DNA of 64,000 bases. Source: a virus. Position 1 is the first letter of the stretch, and every line of letters starts with the position of its first letter. Shown one piece after another: positions 13,059 to 19,933 of this stretch. The notes under the pieces were generated by a model, which was not told where the DNA came from, made no database searches, and saw nothing but the letters and a program-made list of their open reading frames with translations. Made by a program: the position numbers and the translations under genes. Where the stretch lies: positions 1-64,000 of the IMG/VR virus record IMGVR_UViG_3300045999_006495. The stretch is one strand, 5' to 3'.

Positions 13059-13323
13059 GGAGCTAGTATCTAGCTACCGAGGGACCCCCACCCTTTGTCT
13101 GGTGGGGGACTCTCTCCCTCGGGAGCCGTGGTTATGGAAACAGTATGCGTTTTTGTCAAAGTATGCAAAGCCCGTGGCCAACATACCTGACAACGATGCT
13201 AATCTTACTGACAATTTGGCTTTTGTGGTCCACGAGATGTTTTGGGATGTAAACGAGCAGTTAGAGAAGTATGCATTAGAATTACAGATAACCGCTGGCA
13301 ATATGTACCTATGCCGCAAGTAA
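13051..13323 (+). CDS. Possible coding region downstream of a GC-rich hairpin (start uncertain)
   Basis: The frame opens at TTG 13051, overlapping the preceding stop, and runs to 13323. Codons after about 13127 look coding (FVVHEMFWDVNEQLEKYALEL). There is an AAGGAG at 13056-13061 but no ATG or GTG at a proper distance behind it, and the first third spans the hairpin at 13077-13122. It may start from a non-standard codon, be entered by coupling, or be a decayed gene. Confidence 0.45.
   Translation: MIKELVSSYRGTPTLCLVGDSLPREPWLWKQYAFLSKYAKPVANIPDNDANLTDNLAFVVHEMFWDVNEQLEKYALELQITAGNMYLCRK
13077..13122 (+). promoter_or_regulatory. Very stable RNA hairpin near the start of 13051-13323
   Basis: CCGAGGGA + CCCCCACC pair perfectly with GGTGGGGG + TCCCTCGG: two 8-bp stems, a 6-nt bulge on the 3' side and an 8-nt loop. 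There is no T tract after it, so it is not a standard terminator. Confidence 0.75.
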
Positions 13324-13327
13324 ATAG

Positions 13328-13362
13328 AGAGCATACCCATCCCCGGGTGTGCTCTGTGTTTT
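13328..13362 (+). terminator. Rho-independent terminator
   Basis: AGAGCAtACCC-ATCCCC-GGGTgTGCTCT followed by GTGTTTT; then the last palindrome of the family. Confidence 0.85.
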
Positions 13363-13413
13363 ATAAGGGGGTCTCAGACCCCCTTAAACTTATGTCTACT
13401 GCGACTTGGCCAA

Positions 13414-13445
13414 ACAAAAGCCCCCCTCCGGTTAAGGAGAGGGGC
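13414..13445 (-). terminator. Terminator of the 13458-13730 gene
   Basis: Minus-strand GCCCC-TCTCC...CCGGAGGGGGGC followed by TTTTG. Confidence 0.75.
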
Positions 13446-13457
13446 ACTTGTGTTATA

Positions 13458-13730
13458 CTACCACCCTTGCCGCTCCATGTAGTAGCTAATGGCATTCTCA
13501 AACTGAATAGCCTGACCGTGGTTAATCAAGTCCATGCTATAGGCGTTAGTCACAATAGAATCGAAATCACAACGGCCACATGCTGACTCACCGTTAATCA
13601 TAATCTCCCAGTACATGTAGTCGGGGCACTTCTCATATCCCCACACATACAACTCTGCACCCTCTTCGGTAGCCACAAGCTTACGGACATACGCACCACA
13701 CAACTTACGCATCTTCTCTTTGACTGACAT
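13458..13730 (-). CDS. Hypothetical protein (90 aa)
   Basis: AAGGAGTCGTT precedes ATG. The protein has four Cys, including a CGRC pair (SACGRCDFDS), and aromatic clusters. It is driven by a near-perfect sigma-70 promoter that overlaps the end of the next upstream gene, so expression is probably high. No family recognised. Confidence 0.75.
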   Translation of the reverse strand: MSVKEKMRKLCGAYVRKLVATEEGAELYVWGYEKCPDYMYWEIMINGESACGRCDFDSIVTNAYSMDLINHGQAIQFENAISYYMERQGW

Positions 13731-13759
13731 AACGACTCCTTAAGTAAGATTATATACAA

Positions 13760-13788
13760 AGTATACCACAACCGAAAACCAATGTCAA
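13760..13788 (-). promoter_or_regulatory. Consensus sigma-70 promoter
   Basis: Minus strand TTGACA, 17 bp, TATACT (the -10 is at 13760-13765). Drives 13458-13730. Confidence 0.88.
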
Positions 13789-13926
13789 CTACTTCTTACG
13801 GTCAAAAATATCAAACAGACTCAAAATAGTAATCACCCCAATGATAATACGCAACACAGGAATAAACAAGATAATAGCCAATAACTCTGCGACCAACTGA
13901 CGACCCTCTGGTGATATGAAGTACAA
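13789..13926 (-). CDS. Small membrane protein (45 aa)
   Basis: AAAGGAGGT precedes a TTG start at 13926. The peptide has one long hydrophobic stretch (about residues 11-38, AELLAIILFIPVLRIIIGVI and on), broken by one Arg, and a basic end DRKK. A promoter TTGCTA-17-TAAAAT lies just upstream. It could be a single-span or re-entrant inner-membrane peptide; a lysis or superinfection role is possible but unsupported. Confidence 0.65.
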   Translation of the reverse strand: MYFISPEGRQLVAELLAIILFIPVLRIIIGVITILSLFDIFDRKK

Positions 13927-14370
13927 TCTATATGTACCTCCTTTCTATTACATGTGTATTTTAGCATATATACAGAGAGATAGCAAATGCAGTTTTCTCA
14001 TCTTCCTTTAATGTTTTACGGGCGATGTCTTTTTCCGTATATATACAGATACATATATAGATATATACAGAGATACACAAGGGTAGGGCCATGGCACTTG
14101 TATATAAAGGCCCTTGGAGAGTTTAATTTGTAGCTAATTGGCCACTTTTGCACAACTTTGGTCACTTTTTGTGCACATTTGTGGACATAGAGAGTATGGA
14201 GAGTTACATAACTACCTCATTTTCTTCCACATTTCTTCCACACTTTCCACATTAACTTGAGCAGTTCTCTTTGGTATAGAGTAAGGGATCAGACTAACAG
14301 GGTACTTCTATTGCTCTTTGGGGACACGGTCTACCTCTTACTTATTTTTGTGTATATATTTTTGTAGATA
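13927..14370. other. Non-coding stretch: candidate replication origin and orphan promoter
   Basis: There is no gene in about 450 bp. It contains ATGTCCACA on the minus strand (14180-14188; one mismatch to the actinobacterial DnaA box TTGTCCACA), three TTCCACA motifs at 14225, 14236 and 14245, GCACA-containing direct repeats near 14130-14175, and AT-rich TATATA tracts (14036-14070). It also has a phased-box promoter motif reading plus into it. An origin is inference. Confidence 0.4.
13997..14043 (+). promoter_or_regulatory. Orphan phased-box motif
   Basis: CTCAT 13997 and TTAAT 14008 (11 bp) with a possible -10 TATATA at 14038. No gene follows on the plus strand, so it may drive a non-coding or primer RNA. 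Confidence 0.45.
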
Positions 14371-14454
14371 TAAAAAATAACAGAGCGCGGAATTTAAATT
14401 TCAAATCTTGGATTCCAAAACCCAAATTCTAAAACTTAATTTCAGCACTCTGTT
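14371..14454 (-). terminator. Long-loop terminator of 14466-14993
   Basis: Minus-strand AACAGAGTGC pairs with GCGCTCTGTT across an A/T-rich loop of about 56 nt and is followed by ATTTTTTA. Confidence 0.65.
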
Positions 14455-14465
14455 ATTCTCACTCA

Positions 14466-14993
14466 CTACATCATTGTGTCTTTACCCTCTGTACTTGGCA
14501 TAGTTACATTGATGTAATATGCTAGAGTATTTCTCCAAGCTTCCAACCAAGGGTACTTCTCTTTATCATATCCATACTTTAGTTTATCTTGGTAGTATTT
14601 AAGGATATGGTAGGTAAGCACCGGCGAGATTTTCTTGTCTGTGTAGTTATCTACAACAAGACTGAGGTAAGTTCTTTCCCAGTAAGTTCTTGATGAATCA
14701 TATACTGGTACTAATTCATACAATACAATAGGCTCTGTGATAATAGCCCCGGCTGTCTCTGCTCTGGAGTCCACCCAGACCCTACAGTAAAACTTATCAT
14801 AGGAAGCTGTGGTAAAGTTGTTGCTGAGTTGCATCACGTAGAACACAGGGCTTCGTGAGGACTCTTCCAGAACAACCACAGTCTCAAAACCCAACTTATG
14901 TAGATTCTTGAATGTATCAAGGCCTACGGTGGCATAATGGTAAGGTGAACCTAGGAATAAGTGATTATCATCAAAGGGTTTATAGGTTGACAT
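14466..14993 (-). CDS. Hypothetical protein (175 aa)
   Basis: An alpha/beta-looking protein with many Tyr residues and no recognised motif. The ATG at 14993 has no properly spaced ribosome binding site (a GGAG lies 16 nt upstream), so the start is uncertain or translation is weak. It precedes the long-loop terminator and starts the continuous minus-strand block that runs from 15.7 kb down. Confidence 0.65.
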   Translation of the reverse strand: MSTYKPFDDNHLFLGSPYHYATVGLDTFKNLHKLGFETVVVLEESSRSPVFYVMQLSNNFTTASYDKFYCRVWVDSRAETAGAIITEPIVLYELVPVYDSSRTYWERTYLSLVVDNYTDKKISPVLTYHILKYYQDKLKYGYDKEKYPWLEAWRNTLAYYINVTMPSTEGKDTMM

Positions 14994-15002
14994 AATATAT
15001 AA

Positions 15003-15080
15003 AAACTAACTCCAAACTAAAATAAAAAAATCCCAAAAACCCAAAATCTAAAAATCAAAAACTAAAATACGAAATCCAAA
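15003..15080. repeat. A-rich CCAAAA/CTAAAAAT low-complexity spacer
   Basis: The third stretch of this texture in the window (others 1166-1225 and 9800-9890). It separates 15081-15470 from 14466-14993 and contains no gene. Confidence 0.5.
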
Positions 15081-15470
15081 TTACCACTGAGAGTAAACAT
15101 AGAACTCGTCTCTGCCTATAATGTCTAGCTCTGCCTGACTAAACAACACGTCCTTAGGAAAGTTTGCGGAGTTTAGAACAGCCTTAAGACTCTCAGATGA
15201 GTAAACCAAATCGTGTTTATATCTTAATTCATATCCATCTGGTTCTATACTGTTCTCAAAACCATCTGCATAGAGTGTGGTGTCGCCAACTTGCATTAGC
15301 AATTTAAGACACCAGTCACCTTTGGCATACCAGAGAAGTTTTCTAATTTCTTCTCTGGTCATACCATCTACCAACTCAATAGCCTGACTTAGAATGTCTT
15401 TTTCCAAGAGTTCTTCTTGGTTTCCTGACCCACAGTTACAACTCTGTCCTTGACAGCTACAACAGCCCAT
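15081..15470 (-). CDS. Protein with Cys-rich N-terminus (129 aa)
   Basis: AGGAGAAGCAGT precedes ATG 15470. The first 16 residues contain five Cys (MGCCSCQGQSCNCGSG), a likely metal-binding or lipid-attachment head, followed by a helical domain and a beta-rich end. The Cys-rich head is encoded within the last 82 bp of the upstream gene in another frame, an unusually long overlap. Function unknown. Confidence 0.7.
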   Translation of the reverse strand: MGCCSCQGQSCNCGSGNQEELLEKDILSQAIELVDGMTREEIRKLLWYAKGDWCLKLLMQVGDTTLYADGFENSIEPDGYELRYKHDLVYSSESLKAVLNSANFPKDVLFSQAELDIIGRDEFYVYSQW

Positions 15471-15760
15471 ACTGCTTCTCCTATATCACTTGTACTACCA
15501 TCTTCTTCCTCAACCAAGGCATAGCCTAGGTGAGCTAAAAACTCAACTGTATAACCCTTAGGAATTTCCTCACCCTCTTGAACCATGATGGCCTCTACTT
15601 TTTCAATAGGGGCTTCTGTGTCGCCCTCTAAATACAAAAATAGATTTTCATCATCTTGTGTGAAGTAGAATGAACCACCAATAGGTACATCAAAGATAAA
15701 CTTCCCCGGAATTTCCTCAACACTGATTGGATGTACCTTAGTCACATTAAAGATTCGCAT
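15389..15760 (-). CDS. Hypothetical protein (123 aa)
   Basis: The N-terminal half is beta-rich (FIFDVPIGGSFYFTQDDENLFLYL). Its start overlaps the end of the upstream glycosyltransferase by 14 bp and its end overlaps 15081-15470 by 82 bp. The last about 27 residues coincide with the overlap and read like an extension. No family recognised. Confidence 0.65.
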   Translation of the reverse strand: MRIFNVTKVHPISVEEIPGKFIFDVPIGGSFYFTQDDENLFLYLEGDTEAPIEKVEAIMVQEGEEIPKGYTVEFLAHLGYALVEEEDGSTSDIGEAVWAVVAVKDRVVTVGQETKKNSWKKTF

Positions 15761-16604
15761 CGCCAGTCCCTTTCTTTACAGCTGAGTTATATGCTTTTGT
15801 CCATTTAATTTGGTTCTTACCAAATCCTCTGTGACCCCCGCTGATTCTGCTACCATTTTCATCTACAAGCACTGTGTAGATTCCCGGAAACTTTTTCTGC
15901 AAAATCATACCATCATTCCAGACAGTCTCTGCATTATGGTTTTCCCAGAATAACGAAGTCATTTTACGCTCAACACTATTGTTAGCTCTGACAAACTCAG
16001 AACTCTGTTTAGTGCCATAGCCTCTAGACAATGCAGTAAGGCTAAAGTTAATGTCCTCTGATGAACTGACACAGAGTAAGTCCCAATCATCAAAGTTCTC
16101 ATTAGCCAAGTCAATTCCATTGATCCAAGAAGCCCCAGTAGCCCCTTTGTTTTTTATGATAATCTTCTTCTCTGGTGGTAACTTTCTTGACCCTAAGCTA
16201 CAGATTGTAACATCAGGCTCGTCCAACCAAGAGTCCATCATATCAAACAAGTCAAAAAAATCTTGTTCTGTACATCGTCTTTGTGACTTTTCCATACTAC
16301 TTGGTAGGCCAAAGTATTTAGTATTTCGCCTAATGATAGAGAAGTCATCATCTATCATTAGATACTTCATACCCTTACCAAGCTCATAAATAAGCTTACG
16401 AGTTCTGGCTATACAGTACAGGTCTTTGAAATGATACTCAGGGGTATCTGGAAGAACAAAGTAATCTGCGTCAAACTTATACTGCTCAGCTTCCCATGCT
16501 TGTACCACAAACGTAACTCTTTTCTTGAGTTCCTCTGGTAAGCTATTGTAAGTGACTTGATTATTGATTCTGTTGACTGTGGGAATAAAGATTCGCTCAA
16601 TCAT
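15747..16604 (-). CDS. TAGT-like glycosyltransferase, copy 2 (285 aa)
   Basis: N-terminal Rossmann-like strand (IERIFIPTV), then VVQAWEAEQY, VLPDT and the metal-binding triad DDD at 85-87 in YLMIDDDFSIIRR. This pattern resembles TET-associated glycosyltransferases, which in other phages add sugars to hydroxymethylated DNA bases. It is a tandem paralogue of 16597-17448 (same motifs at the same positions, 8-bp overlap). Acceptor is unknown, and no TET/JBP dioxygenase is seen in this window. Confidence 0.7.
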   Translation of the reverse strand: MIERIFIPTVNRINNQVTYNSLPEELKKRVTFVVQAWEAEQYKFDADYFVLPDTPEYHFKDLYCIARTRKLIYELGKGMKYLMIDDDFSIIRRNTKYFGLPSSMEKSQRRCTEQDFFDLFDMMDSWLDEPDVTICSLGSRKLPPEKKIIIKNKGATGASWINGIDLANENFDDWDLLCVSSSEDINFSLTALSRGYGTKQSSEFVRANNSVERKMTSLFWENHNAETVWNDGMILQKKFPGIYTVLVDENGSRISGGHRGFGKNQIKWTKAYNSAVKKGTGDANL

Positions 16605-17448
16605 TCTTTATCCTTTTCTTACTCTGTTGGTAAGCTTTGTTATAATATACCCGAACTCTCCCAGTGTTTCTAAACCCGCCCTCAATTAGTTGACCATTAT
16701 CATCATAGAGTATGTTGTAGATGCCGGGAAACTTCTTTGCAAGAGTTTGCTTTGTCCGCATTAACTTCTCGTAGTCCTGATGATTCCACAGTACGGACTC
16801 CATGTTCTTTTTACGGATGCTCTGGTTCTTAAAGTAGAACTCTTCAGAACACTTATTACCATAACCTTTAGTAAGTAAGGTAAGTACCATGTTAATGTCA
16901 TGAGATGTAGAAGTGGCTGTGAGACCCCAAGTATCTAAGTCCTCATGTGCAAAGTCAGCTCCGTTAAACCAGAATGCACTTGCTATAGTTGTATTGTATC
17001 TTGATATTGTACTACCCGGACGGTTTTGTATGTGTGCTAAGCCACCAAGACTGACTTCTGGTTCATCTAACCAAGAGTCCATCATATCAAACAGCCCCAA
17101 AATTTCCTCTGGAGTTAAATCTCTTTGAGATCCAGGTAGGTTATTTGGCCCATCAAAGTACTTAGTGTTGCGTCTACCAAACCCTAAATCATCGTCAAGC
17201 ATTGCATACTTGATTGGTCCTGCTGTTTTGTAAATTAAGAGTCTGGTGTTAGCCAGCCCAAACTCATTAGTATAGTGATACTCATGTGTATCTGGAAGCA
17301 CTAAATAGTTGCAATCGTACTTGTACTGGTCAGCTTCCCAAGCCTGAACAACCAAGGTAACTTTCTTTTTTAACTCATCTGGTAGCATGTTAAAAGTTAT
17401 CTGGTTGTCAACTCTCTTAACAGTTGGGATATAGATTTTTTCTATCAT
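16597..17448 (-). CDS. TAGT-like glycosyltransferase, copy 1 (283 aa)
   Basis: Same architecture as its neighbour: IEKIYIPTV, VVQAWEADQY, VLPDT and DDD at 85-87 (AMLDDDLGFGRR). The C-terminal halves differ more than the N-termini, suggesting different acceptors or sugars after duplication. ATG overlaps the upstream stop (ATGA), so it is coupled to 17445-17720. Assigned from motifs only; a different GT-A family is possible. Confidence 0.7.
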   Translation of the reverse strand: MIEKIYIPTVKRVDNQITFNMLPDELKKKVTLVVQAWEADQYKYDCNYLVLPDTHEYHYTNEFGLANTRLLIYKTAGPIKYAMLDDDLGFGRRNTKYFDGPNNLPGSQRDLTPEEILGLFDMMDSWLDEPEVSLGGLAHIQNRPGSTISRYNTTIASAFWFNGADFAHEDLDTWGLTATSTSHDINMVLTLLTKGYGNKCSEEFYFKNQSIRKKNMESVLWNHQDYEKLMRTKQTLAKKFPGIYNILYDDNGQLIEGGFRNTGRVRVYYNKAYQQSKKRIKND

Positions 17449-17720
17449 GTATACTCCACTAAAAACCCATCTGGGTTATAAGTACCAATAGCAAGGTGCA
17501 GGTGCTTCTTAGCCTTACTAACAGCCGTCTTTATTGCGTGTCCCTTATAATTCTCAATCAACCTAAAGCTAAATGAAGTCTTTAACCAGAAAGCTGGAGT
17601 GGGGCTCCAGCTCCTGTTCCTAAGAGTAACATCAGCTTCCCAGTGCTCATCATCAAAAGTAAGTACACTGACAACCATACTATGGTGTTCTGATTCTAAT
17701 TGTGCGTGGTAATCATTCAC
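17445..17720 (-). CDS. Hypothetical protein (91 aa)
   Basis: Overlaps the following glycosyltransferase start and the preceding gene, so it is part of a tight operon. It resembles the next two small proteins loosely in having a beta-rich middle and a helix of the form KTAVSKAKKHL. No known motif. Confidence 0.7.
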   Translation of the reverse strand: MNDYHAQLESEHHSMVVSVLTFDDEHWEADVTLRNRSWSPTPAFWLKTSFSFRLIENYKGHAIKTAVSKAKKHLHLAIGTYNPDGFLVEYT

Positions 17721-18003
17721 TGGTTCTCTCCTCTGCTAGGCTAAAAAAGATTATTTGATGTGCTCTGTCTATCATTGACTCAGCAATTCTCTTTATCTCT
17801 TCATCAGTCTGCTTACCTACAGTATACCAATCAATACGAACCCACCCATCATCAGAGTTCTTACCACCCTCAAAGGTAACCATAATCTGTGTATCAGCAT
17901 GGTGTTTGTTACGCCAAGCAATCAATCTATACCCAAATACAAACCTACGGGTAGTAATCTCTTCCCATAGTGTACCAAAAGCTGACTTTACAGGCTTGTC
18001 CAT
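17713..18003 (-). CDS. Hypothetical protein, paralogue of 18013-18267 (96 aa)
   Basis: AGGAGAACAAA precedes ATG. It shares with 18013-18267 the core TFEG, then a short acidic loop, a hydrophobic strand, and a helix ending in RA-x2-I-x-F (DRAHQIIFF here). Tandem duplication is likely. No function recognised. Confidence 0.7.
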   Translation of the reverse strand: MDKPVKSAFGTLWEEITTRRFVFGYRLIAWRNKHHADTQIMVTFEGGKNSDDGWVRIDWYTVGKQTDEEIKRIAESMIDRAHQIIFFSLAEERTSE

Positions 18004-18012
18004 TTTGTTCTC

Positions 18013-18267
18013 CTAACGCCGCATAAATACAATGTCCCTAGCCCTCTCTACCAAGTTCTCTATAATCTTGTCCTCGTTGGCCAAGTTAATAGGAACAGCA
18101 ACTATATCGAGTTCTGAGTAACCACGGGGACCATGTCCCTCAAAAGTAATCTTATAGATTACATGGTTGTTAAATTCAGTTTTCCAAATAGCAAACGAAT
18201 AACTGAGTGTGAGTTCTTCTTGATATATAAGCTCATAGTCACACATAGGGGTAGTTCTAGTACTCAT
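18013..18267 (-). CDS. Hypothetical protein, paralogue of 17713-18003 (84 aa)
   Basis: I start at ATG 18267, 4 bp after the upstream stop and behind TAGGAAA; the frame is open for 37 more codons, but those overlap the previous gene. Contains KITFEGHG and VERARDIVFMRR, matching the paralogue. Function unknown. Confidence 0.65.
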   Translation of the reverse strand: MSTRTTPMCDYELIYQEELTLSYSFAIWKTEFNNHVIYKITFEGHGPRGYSELDIVAVPINLANEDKIIENLVERARDIVFMRR

Positions 18268-18271
18268 TTTC

Positions 18272-18682
18272 CTAAATTGGCCAGACATAAGGTATAAACT
18301 CCATTTCAAATTGAGGATAATCAGACGGCGACTTATGATACAAATTGGACTGATGTGACATATGTAATGACTTGTCACCTAACCACCAAGGCATTTCCAC
18401 AGTTTCTGGTACTGAGTACATAAACATAGTATTCTTGTAGCCGCGCTTAATCCACTCTTCTATAGCTATATTACAATACAGCTTGAGAGCATTAGGATAA
18501 CTGCGCCACATTTTAGTTGCTGGGTGATTAACCCAGCCCTTGTAAGGTTTACCATCTAGAGTAGGTACTTGCTCAATAGCCTTAATTAACTGCATAGCCT
18601 CTACACGCTGTTTGCCTAGTCTACGGTAGTCTAGGGCTTGTAATGACTCACGAAAATCTGCATATGGTAAGAATGTCTGCAT
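18272..18682 (-). CDS. MSMEG_6728-type protein, possible pyrimidine-dimer glycosylase relative (136 aa)
   Basis: The N-terminus MQTFLPYADFRESLQALDYRR, then LGKQRVEAMQ and GWVNHPATKMW, are characteristic of the actinobacterial MSMEG_6728-type family, which has been grouped with T4 endonuclease V-like pyrimidine-dimer glycosylases. If so it would start base-excision repair of UV damage in phage DNA. The family match is good, the activity less certain. A strong promoter drives it. Confidence 0.7.
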   Translation of the reverse strand: MQTFLPYADFRESLQALDYRRLGKQRVEAMQLIKAIEQVPTLDGKPYKGWVNHPATKMWRSYPNALKLYCNIAIEEWIKRGYKNTMFMYSVPETVEMPWWLGDKSLHMSHQSNLYHKSPSDYPQFEMEFIPYVWPI

Positions 18683-18703
18683 AATTAATTCCTTTCTGTA
18701 GCT

Positions 18704-18732
18704 ATTCTAGCACAAAAAGAATTTCATGTCAA
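18704..18732 (-). promoter_or_regulatory. Consensus sigma-70 promoter
   Basis: Minus strand TTGACA, 17 bp, TAGAAT (the -10 is at 18704-18709). It starts the 18682-to-15081 transcript and overlaps the end of the upstream glycosyltransferase gene. Confidence 0.88.
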
Positions 18733-19374
18733 CTGGGTAACTGTCTCATATCCGGGGAGACCACCCCACTTTTCTATGTAATAAGCTTGATTTATTCTGA
18801 ATACTCTATGGTGAAGTTCTAAGTCCTCAGCTGATAAAGATTTAATTGTAGAGCTTCCCTCGTGGTAGTATTTAGGATCGCCCAAGAATTGCATCTGGAC
18901 ATTGTTTAATTTCATTCTCATAAAATAATCATTGTCCTCAAAGTATGCAGGATGAAAGTTCTCATCAAACTTACCTACTAGTTTAAACACACTTAAGGGT
19001 AAAGTAAACAAAGAGAATGAGTTGTCCCCACCGTAAGCAATAAAGTCTCTTGGAAATTCCTTTAGCTTATCTAGCATGGTTGATATAGTATCTTCAAATA
19101 GAATGATGTCGTCGTTGGCTATTATCACAGCATCTAAGCCTTCGTCAACAGCTAATTCACAAAAGAAGTTCCAAGATTTAGCAACACCTAAGTTAGTTTC
19201 TGAGTACGAGTAGAAAACTGGTACATTCATAGGGACTTCTAACTTAAGAGACTTCTCTGGTCTATTAGAATGCACATAGACAAACTCAATACCATCGGTA
19301 TTTAAACTGGGTAGATGGTTAGTACGTACCCAATCTAACTGATTAAATGTTGGTATAAAATAACCTACTCTCAT
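18724..19374 (-). CDS. GT-A glycosyltransferase, family 2-like (216 aa)
   Basis: N-terminal VGYFIPTFNQLDWV nucleotide-sugar fold, NLGVAKSWN (61-69) and the metal motif NDD (87-89), followed by a YFEDNDYFMRMK segment typical of GT2 rhamnosyl-type enzymes. Length is short for GT2, i.e. a single catalytic domain. The target could be DNA, virion proteins or host glycan; GAGGGGCTAAC precedes the start. Confidence 0.8.
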   Translation of the reverse strand: MRVGYFIPTFNQLDWVRTNHLPSLNTDGIEFVYVHSNRPEKSLKLEVPMNVPVFYSYSETNLGVAKSWNFFCELAVDEGLDAVIIANDDIILFEDTISTMLDKLKEFPRDFIAYGGDNSFSLFTLPLSVFKLVGKFDENFHPAYFEDNDYFMRMKLNNVQMQFLGDPKYYHEGSSTIKSLSAEDLELHHRVFRINQAYYIEKWGGLPGYETVTQLT

Positions 19375-19375
19375 G

Positions 19376-19933
19376 TTAGCCCCTCAAGTAATTATAATAG
19401 CTAATGTATTTTTGTATCTTAAGGTACTTTCCAAATTGGTAAGCTTCTTTTGCTAAGATACCATCAGCAACATAATCATCCTTAAACTTTAAATTTTTCA
19501 TAACACTCCCTTTAACCATGTAACAAGCGGTGTCTATATTTCCAACATCTGGGTGGTCTGGTGGATTTAATCTAGTCTGACCATTCTTCCAGAGCTGACC
19601 CCAACCAAGCATGTTAAAATCTAACTGTACATATTCCAGAACTGTAGAATACCAGTCTGGGTGAATAATGTTATCATCATCAAGAATGTACACCCAGTCT
19701 TCGTCACTCAGATTAATTTTAGATAGTGCATAGTTTCTAGTTGGGTTACCGGAAAAGCCTGTGTATGGGGAATGAACAAAAGTAAGATTGCCTACATAAC
19801 CCTCAGGCGCAGTCTCTCTGTGGTTAATCACTGAGTTGTCATACGAGACTACCCAGTTACACTCAAGGGGTACTGAGTTAATCATGTACTTAATGTTTTC
19901 TGGTCTAGTACAAGGTGTAATAATATGTATCAT
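19376..19933 (-). CDS. GT-A glycosyltransferase (185 aa)
   Basis: IHIITPCTRPENI opens a nucleotide-sugar domain; GNPTRNYAL (62-70) and the DxD-type LDDD (84-87) follow. It lies between a methyltransferase and another glycosyltransferase with gaps of 0-2 bp, so the three act together. The C-terminal half is shortened compared with typical GT2 proteins. Confidence 0.78.
   Translation of the reverse strand: MIHIITPCTRPENIKYMINSVPLECNWVVSYDNSVINHRETAPEGYVGNLTFVHSPYTGFSGNPTRNYALSKINLSDEDWVYILDDDNIIHPDWYSTVLEYVQLDFNMLGWGQLWKNGQTRLNPPDHPDVGNIDTACYMVKGSVMKNLKFKDDYVADGILAKEAYQFGKYLKIQKYISYYNYLRG

Larger units (their letters stand above)
149..13385. repeat. Family of 24 GGGGGTC-N3-GACCCCC palindromes between gene cassettes
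   Basis: A near-invariant 21-bp inverted repeat, AA-GGGGGTC-N3-GACCCCC-TT/TA, lies between almost all cassettes. Copies: 149-169, 266-286, 682-702, 1266-1286, 1357-1377, 1901-1921, 2440-2460, 2936-2956, 3027-3047, 3501-3521, 3958-3978, 4515-4535, 4887-4907, 5365-5385, 5790-5810, 6201-6221, 6787-6807, 7379-7399, 8186-8206, 8811-8831, 9726-9746, 10879-10899, 12498-12518, 13365-13385. The loop varies (TGA, TAT, CAG, TAA, TTT, AAA, CAT). Each sits between the upstream gene or its terminator and the next promoter. I noticed none after 13385. It could be a bidirectional terminator, or a protein-binding insulator comparable to phage stoperators. Confidence 0.9.

Noticed and set aside
149-13385. Explaining the GGGGGTC palindromes simply as the terminators of each gene
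   Set aside because: Many cassettes have a separate hairpin with a T run just before it, and the palindrome often continues into A-rich rather than T-rich sequence. Termination may be one role but does not explain its constancy.
13242-13586. A 114-codon plus-strand frame across a terminator and an opposite-strand gene
   Set aside because: It runs through a clear terminator and palindrome and is antisense to 13458-13730.
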